The translations under genes and the position numbers were made by a program. This document shows positions 57,044 through 64,000 of a stretch of 64,000 nt of DNA, piece after piece. The notes under the pieces are model-generated. The model saw only the letters and a program-made list of their open reading frames with translations, was not told the origin of the DNA and made no database searches. How positions within the stretch are numbered: the first letter of the stretch is position 1; each line of letters starts with the position of its first letter. The stretch comes from Cordia subcordata (Eukaryota; Streptophyta; Magnoliopsida; Boraginales; Cordiaceae), in the NCBI GenBank assembly GCA_028554755.1, contig JAPTOF010000003.1, positions 25,274,001 through 25,338,000 of the forward strand, read 5' to 3'.

Positions 57044-60000
57044 CTACCAAAACCGATCCTTGTTGACACTCAAGTACCCTGACATGACTTTTCCTCCGGT
57101 ATTCCTCATGCCATCTATGAGAAAGCACCAAGTCGAACCTAATGCACCAATGAAGAAGTCAGCTTCAGTGGCCATCAAAAAGTTAACCATAGGATAGTTG
57201 GTGCTCGTCTCCCTTCCAAGACTAGCTTCATAGGTTGCCATGGTCATATTACCAACTTGACGCTTCACATTCGTGTAGTAAAACTTCCACTCGGGGTACA
57301 ACTTTGTTTTGTCGATGACTTCCTGAAAATGAAGAGAAAATAGTTCAGGTACAATGATCAAGGAATGAAACTGTAAACTCTCTACAACTCCGAGTATCAG
57401 AAGTTCTGGAATTGGAGAACTACAGTACCTGCATTTCTGTGGAAAGCCAGATGCTGTTAAGATGAGGGAAACGCTTCCTGATGCGTCCAGCAAGTCGCAT
57501 GTACTCTTCAAATCCAACCACATTCATTTCACATGCCTTATCTCCCATTCTTACATGCACGCTCAACAATGGATGAGGAATCCAAGGTTTGTAATTTGAC
57601 CACACAAATTTGTCTATGTCATGCACAGTTTTCTCTGCAATGTTCTGCTTGGCAACAAAAAGTAGAGTTCTTTATTAGAAATTTTGAAACCACAATTTTC
57701 AATAGTATGGGAACCCGTAAAGTATTCAACTTTTACAAACAATTAGATAATATATTAAGATTATTTTCTTGTGGATAGATGCTAAAGTTTGATAGTGTCC
57801 TTTCTGATATTAGTAAACCAAATATTTTCAGTATAATTCAAAAAGAAGGATCACAGTCAGCGGACCTCTGAGGAAGAATCTGAAGAAGTTGAAAGAACAA
57901 GATTTGCAGCTTCCTGTCCAAATGCTGCGTGCCGTGCAATGTTCAGTAAATTGCATGTGTACTCAGACTGAAACCGCATCAGATATCGTACAGCCTGCCA
58001 ATGGTGTAAACATCAACTTAAACAATATGTAGAATCAAACTCACAGAACTCTAGATTCTCATGAATTGGCATTTCAATAAGTGAAAGCACCCGAGTACAA
58101 CAATTTTTGCATTTGGATGGTATGCTGTAACCTAGGAAATGGTATACAACTATTTGGCATTTGAATGGTATACTATAGGAATAAGAAGTAAAAAGACAAC
58201 ATTGAATTCATGAAAAAGGTAGGCACTGGATTAACATGCTATATGGAGTTCTCTTCAGTGTGCTTTCACTGAAACTAGGCATCACCTACATGTAGGAGTC
58301 TATGTTTTCTGGTCCAAGCTCCTTTCTTTATTTGTCGGACAAATTACACGTAAATGCTCTAATTGCAACACTAACGGCTTCAGTCTTCAGTAACGAAGTA
58401 AGACAGTGGTCGACCTCATCTTCCCATCAATTTGAAAGTTATTAACATGGAGAAGGCATTTTAATAAGTAGAAATAATGTTAAACATGGAGAAGTTGGTT
58501 GGGAGTGGTGGGGGTAGGTATATCTGACCCAGGATAACCATTTAAATGTACCTGTGCTCGCCACCACCTTCGGTCCATTTTTCGATGATGAGCAATTAGA
58601 GTTCCATTTATTTCTGTAGTTGGCTGCATAAAACTCCAAGGGTCGCCCCATAACCTGATTGCCAATATTCATTTGAGTTTCAGAAAGGAATATATAATTA
58701 TCCTCTTAATCCAATTAATTAAATGGAAGTAATATTCTTAATAGCTTGCCTAGGAACCCTTCCGGCCCATATTTCCTTTGAAGTGTAATTGTCTTTCACT
58801 GTAATTATTCCTTTCTCCAGTGCTTCTTTATTTTGTAGGAGGTTAAATGCACGCTCTCTACATTCTTGTGATGTTTCTGGGAAGAAATAGCACGACCAAC
58901 TAGATCGTGATGAACCTGTATACAGAGTCACAAATGACATTTTAATTGGAGATATTATACGACCAAATATTATTGAAAAGTCTCAAGTAGAAGAAATTCA
59001 TGTAAATTGTGGAACCTTATCATCATCTTTTATATAGATTTATCCTTCAAAATATAAAACAACATGATCTTCAATTGAAGATGGATATGATATTTGGAAT
59101 TCCTCTATAGTCACACAAGTACTTTGCAGAATAGAGTCAAACAACCTTCAGTTCTAAGAGTCCTATCCGCTGTTTCTAAATCAGATGATTATTGAACAAC
59201 AAATCAAAGGTTTCGGCCTTGCACATGGCAAACGAAAGAGATACTGGAGATATGGGACTTAAAACAGGCAGATATTTCCAAATAGATGACTTTACAACTG
59301 AACCTGTTCCTGTCTCCCCCTCAACTGAAACAATCAGTATATTGACAAGCTTTAGATTATACCTTTGCAACCATCATGATCAGCTCGATTGTAGTAGTTC
59401 GTAACAAGTACCCTCTTCTCATTGATTGCAATTGCAAGAAGCCCAATCATTCCAGCAAGCTGGGCTCCCATACCAAATCCGGGCAGTCTCTCCCAGTCAG
59501 CAACAAGGAACTTTACATTGGGATCACTGCAATCTTGAGGATGCTGATGTAACCATAGGTTGCGTTGCACTTTTCTGGTTAAAGGATAATTTTCTTCATC
59601 GGATCCTGTAATCTGCCGAGGTTCTTCAATTAAAAAAGCTTTTACATTATACAAAATATTTACCATAGAGTACAATTCGTAGCTCAATAATCAACTATGT
59701 CCTGCAATTCTCAAAACTAACAGAGTGCTGGAAGCCGGCATTCAACGTCTTCTTGCAGTAATAGCATATTAATTCGACTCCCACTGATATAGTAGAAAAA
59801 CTAGCATTTTGGAGGAAATTTTCTCCATTTTCAGAAGTATCAGGTTGAGTCCCAGGTCATATTGTCAATTGTATACTATAGCATCATGTTAAAACAGAAA
59901 AGCCTATCCTGAAGCAATTACAAGACTTTTCCATCTAGTATAGGAAGTAAGCTTCCATGTCAGAAGGAATAGAAAGCAAAAGGTCAAGACCAAAATTTGG

Positions 60001-62162
60001 TACCATATTGACAAAGATTTTTTCCTTCTGGTCTAGCCGATAGGTAATGCTACAGGTATCAAATTTAAAGCCTCCTATGTGTTCTTTTCTGAAATCTCAG
60101 ATTATGCTTCCTCAAAAGGGACGAGAAGGAAACAAAGAGCCCCAGATTTATTGAACACAATCAAAATGGCGCTACTCATTATTGGAGTTTTGCAGAAAGA
60201 GTCAATCTGGTTGTGTAAGGTTGTCAATAATGATAAAAAGACAACATAAAACAGTATAAGATATGTCATTGTGTTATTCAAATAAAACATACCCATGGAG
60301 GATAAGCTCCTTCCGATATTATTTGGCGTCTGTGATACATCAGTTGTTCATCAGCTGAGGACAATGAGAACTTATCTAGCATTCCTTTCCAAATTGTCCA
60401 AGGCGGGAAGCTTCCATTCTGAAGACGAGTATCAAAATGTTGATTTATTTTCACACTTAACTTGCAGTTCTCTAAATGAGGGGCTTCTGGCGTATTCAAG
60501 TTTCCCCGATTGCTTCCTGAGAACCGTCCATCTTTATCCATTGTTTTGTGCAGCAGGTTACTCCACAGTGAATAGAGTTCAGATGCTCGGTCATTGGTTC
60601 CGGGAATGACATTTTCTTGTGGATACATCAGTCTTTGTACCTCTTTTGGTTTAGCATTGCAGTCTCCAACTGCAACGATATTTGTAGAATAAGATGTGTT
60701 ATGAAGCAACATAATGAGAGATTAGTGTTTAAGTGCAGTATGTAAAACTTTTCAATATTGTACCTAAAATTTTACAAATGTGTTTGTCAAAGTTTCTCGC
60801 GCCCAAATGCCTTAACTTGCTCAGAGGAAGCAGATGACTGATCTTGTAAAAATCCCAAATTTATATTATTTAACTAGACAGATATTAACTAGGAACTTCG
60901 AGAGAGAGTCAAATTGCTTACACATACTGGAAGTAAAGCTTTATCTTACTATTCAGCCAAATAATAGGTGCTAAAATCATTAATCAGCTCTTCTTTTGCC
61001 TTTCAAGAAGCACATAATACATAGTTGAAGCATTAATCTACCTATATGTTGGTAAATTTAATCACCCTTGTGAAGTTACTTCTGACTGAGAAAATTCTCC
61101 CTCTGATGATTTTCTATTTGATCTAATCCTAAATTTATTCCCAATTTTCCCCGTAACATCCGTACGTAACATGTAGAGATTCAAAATATGGTGACCAGTT
61201 CAAAAACAAACTCCAAAAAGAGAGATGAAGGGGACCAGAACAGAATATCACTTTCTGTATTCCCAATGATAATTGCTTTATACAGAAGGCTGCCAACTAA
61301 AGAAACTGCAAAAAAGCTATTAGCAAATCAATCTACATAATTCTTTGTGTAAAATTATATCAGAAGTCATTCCAACTTTTTCTTTACTTCAAATACACAA
61401 TAAGAGAATCGATCCTCATCCTCTTTTAGCTTTTTGTTAAGAGTCTTGATTACCTCAGTGGAAAGGGGTCAATTATATACTGCTAGTGACACCTGCAAAA
61501 GTTTTGTCAACTTCACATCTAGCACATTCGTAACTTCCACGAAATCATCTTAGGATTCATTTGGATTTACATATTTCTAATTTTGTTCTAGAATTAAAAA
61601 ACTTATTTACAAATGTCAGTCATAGTTTCTTCAAAAACATATATCAGTAATTTAGTCAATGCACACAAACCTTAAACGATGTAATAATTGCCATAACAAT
61701 TCAGAGCACAATTAAAGAACAAGAACATAGAACACATAACATGGAAGAAATTAACAATCACAACGAAAATTTGGCCAAATATGCATCGCCGTGAAAATAT
61801 TATTGAACATATTAGGGAGAATAAAGAAAAATATTGGCAATAAGTAACTACAAAATAAAATACTCGTCAAAAAAAAGAAAAGAAAGCGGAAAAAATAAAA
61901 AATCAAACTTACTGGTGAGTTTCGAGCTTGTTGAAACTCCAGACGAAAACGTAGAAACTGAAATTCCACCAATGACAAAGGAACCGTAAGAAGTGAGAGC
62001 AGCAAGAAACAAAGAAGTAAGGCAAACTCCACACAGGAAACCAATCACACATATCTGGCATGGAAATGAGCTCCCCATTTGAAGAGCCCTCTGAGAGACA
62101 GCTCTTTCAAGAGACTTTTGATTCAAAGCTGTTGCCTCCATCTCTTTGCCACAGATTATCAT
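57044..62162 (-). CDS. type II membrane glycosyltransferase, FUT8/NodZ-like, 8 exons
   Basis: Coding exons in order: 62162-61913, 60669-60293, 59612-59363, 58915-58750, 58654-58552, 57994-57866, 57644-57429 and 57322-57044, giving 1770 nt and 589 aa. A single hydrophobic anchor (about residues 37-58, ICVIGFLCGVCLTSLFLAAL) near the N-terminus predicts a Golgi type II protein. The luminal part has GFGMGAQLAGMIGLLAIAINEKRVLV and, at about 453-461, SVHVRMGDK, which resembles the nucleotide-sugar-binding HVRRTDK of FUT8. Toward the end ATEADFFIGALGSTWCFLIDGMR is like the SQADFLVCTFSSQ motif. I infer a GT23-like fucosyltransferase; donor and acceptor are not shown. An alternative in-frame start at 62141 has a better ATG context and gives 582 aa. 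Intron 4 uses a GC donor (CCTAG|GCAAGC). The exon 7 acceptor is AAGCAG, a NAGNAG site. Confidence 0.82.
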
Positions 62163-64000
62163 AATTCCATTTAACTTTTAAGCCTTCTTATCAATGTTTT
62201 CTTGAGCCCCCAACTAACTTATAAGTCATAACTACAATCACATGAAGCCAGCTTGAGCCCCCTTTTTTGTACTTTTCCAAAGCATGCTAAAGAAACCAAC
62301 ATGAGATGTCAACTCAACAGTGTGTAAATAAATTTATTATCGCCAATGATATGACTGGAAAGTTCACTCTCAACCAGTACGTCCAGTTCTCTTGTAATTT
62401 TCTTCCAACTGCAAAACAATTGAAAATTATTTCAGAAAATTCAATTTCTGGTATAATTTGTAAACAAAATATCACAGAAATCATACGTGAAGGAGTAGAA
62501 AGAAAATTATACATGCAATTCTAAATACACATAAAAGTCAAAAGCAAGGAAAATATTGGGGAAAAACAGCTATTCTGTTCTAGAAATATGATATTTTTGT
62601 AAAAAGTTATGATTTTTACACAGAGAAAAGTGTAATTTTCAAAAAAAAAAAAGAAGATCAAGGCAGAGATGAGAAAAAGGACAACCATGGCCGACTTGGT
62701 GGTTTTCCAAGTGGAAGGAAAGAGAAGAAAGAAGCAACAGATGCGCTATGAAGAAAGTAAGAAACCATGCAAGAAAACGACACATGTGCTTAAAATTAAC
62801 CAATAAATATATAGATAAAAACATTACAACACAGTCGAGAACAGAAAAGCACCTCTAGAAAAGCACTTATCACATACACACGCCAAACTTCAGAAAGCTG
62901 TGTTTGCAGTCTTTCAGAAGGTAAAGGATAAGAAACCAAAAACTCAGCATTTTCAGCACAATCCAAGGAAGGAAGAACCCAAAAAAAAAAAATTTCTAAA
63001 ATTTGTCAGGAATAAAGTGAGAGTGGCTTTGGGAACTGGTCCAGAGAAACCATGTTCATAAATATTTTTCAATAAAAACATATAAAGACATAAGAGTACA
63101 AGAATACTATCACATCTGCCTAGCAAAAAAAGAATACCATCATCATATCTCATTATCCTTGGAAAAATTCAACATAGTTGTTTTGTGTCAAGAGCAGTAC
63201 TCTTGTACCTCCACAAAACTAGAACAAAAATGGGGTGGGGGGGGGGGGTTTAGGTTAGGGGTGGGGGTATTATATATCATTAGCTGTTGTATTAGGAATA
63301 TATCGTCTTCTTTTTCACTTCAGTCATCATCACTCCTAGCTGTAGTACTAAAATATAAGTTGATAATCCTTCATTGACTATGAATACAAACCAAACTATC
63401 AAAATATTCAAAAGATATTCTGACCAACTTTATTATTTTTCGGTTTCTTTAAAAGTGTAAGCTTTAATTCCTCTAGTGTGTGCTGTGTGTGCTGAGTGTG
63501 TTGTGTGTAGTAGAATAAGCTTTCACCTGAACCAGTCATGCAAAAGCACTTGTCCATAATAACTGTTGACCACCACAAAAATACTGTAGTTTTGTAGCAC
63601 GTATGACACATAACATCAATCGGGCTTACCAAAAATCACATGCATGTCTTGGCTGGAAAGTGACATGCAGTAATGCATTATTTTTGGTTTATCTTAATAC
63701 AAAATAGTGTAACACAAATAATTGCTGTACGACCATTTTGATTTTTAACTAATGAAGAGCAATAAATTATTAAAAAAAGAAAAAGAAAAATTGAAACTAA
63801 TAAGAAATTCTTGTTGTATGAAAAGTTCGGATAATTAGTTTGAGTTTGTTTCGTTCAAAAGTTTGAACTAGTAAAAGAGTTATATATAACCAATTTTATC
63901 TCATCCCACCTTGATTAGAGAGTTAAGATCTCTAGATTAGATATTGTTTTAACAAGATACTATTTCTTACAAAAATACAAATTTCAAATGCGAGTTGTAT
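62163..64000. other. 5' flank of the glycosyltransferase gene; no further gene seen
   Basis: Mostly AT-rich. The part next to 62163 should include the glycosyltransferase promoter. Low-complexity tracts: a G run at 63232-63248 and (TGTG/CTGTG)n at 63476-63508. No open frame has recognisable similarity. Confidence 0.45.

Noticed and set aside
1..64000. tRNA, rRNA or other structural RNA genes
   Set aside because: I looked for B-box-like GGTTCGAATCC and similar motifs on both strands and saw none that I could support.

Overview
This is eukaryotic nuclear DNA from a plant, most likely a eudicot. The evidence is small exons separated by AT-rich GT-AG introns, a large intronless PPR gene, Ty1/copia retrotransposons with an initiator-Met tRNA primer site, and protein families typical of land plants. 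I cannot name the species from the sequence.

Layout, left to right. (1) 121-5706 (+): a six-exon RRM protein of the RBM42 type. (2) 7336-9123 (-): an intronless 595-residue pentatricopeptide (PPR) protein, convergent with gene 1. (3) 10904-24519 (-): a ten-exon plant PTAR1 homologue (protein prenyltransferase alpha-subunit repeat protein). A 5.1 kb copia element sits in its intron 7, 9 bp from the exon 8 acceptor. (4) 24804-31570: a near-perfect palindrome of about 6.8 kb. It contains inverted copies of the PTAR1/PP2A intergenic region, the PTAR1 first coding exon and the start of PP2A B'' exon 1. (5) 31503-46275 (+): a twelve-exon PP2A B'' regulatory subunit (EF-hand protein) with a second 5.2 kb copia element antisense in intron 6. 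(6) 49374-55935 (+): a twelve-exon DPH6-type diphthine-ammonia ligase with two C-terminal RidA-like domains. (7) 57044-62162 (-): an eight-exon type II membrane glycosyltransferase resembling FUT8/NodZ, convergent with gene 6. The flanks hold no further gene that I can support.

The genes are ordinary housekeeping genes and do not form a pathway. The exceptional feature is the palindrome between PTAR1 and PP2A B''. Its organisation is X - inverse(X+A) - X+A, as in inverted duplication or triplication rearrangements. X is the PTAR1 exon 1 segment and A is the shared intergenic region up to PP2A codon 22. It places a second PP2A B'' promoter directly upstream of PTAR1 and leaves PTAR1 with an intact distal copy of its own first exon next to its original promoter. 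It is either a real recent fold-back or template-switch event or an assembly artefact from a fold-back chimeric read. The scrambled centre must be checked before biology is built on it.

Exon boundaries were assigned by hand from splice motifs, reading phase and remembered family sequences. All stated CDS lengths divide by three. No search or alignment program was run.
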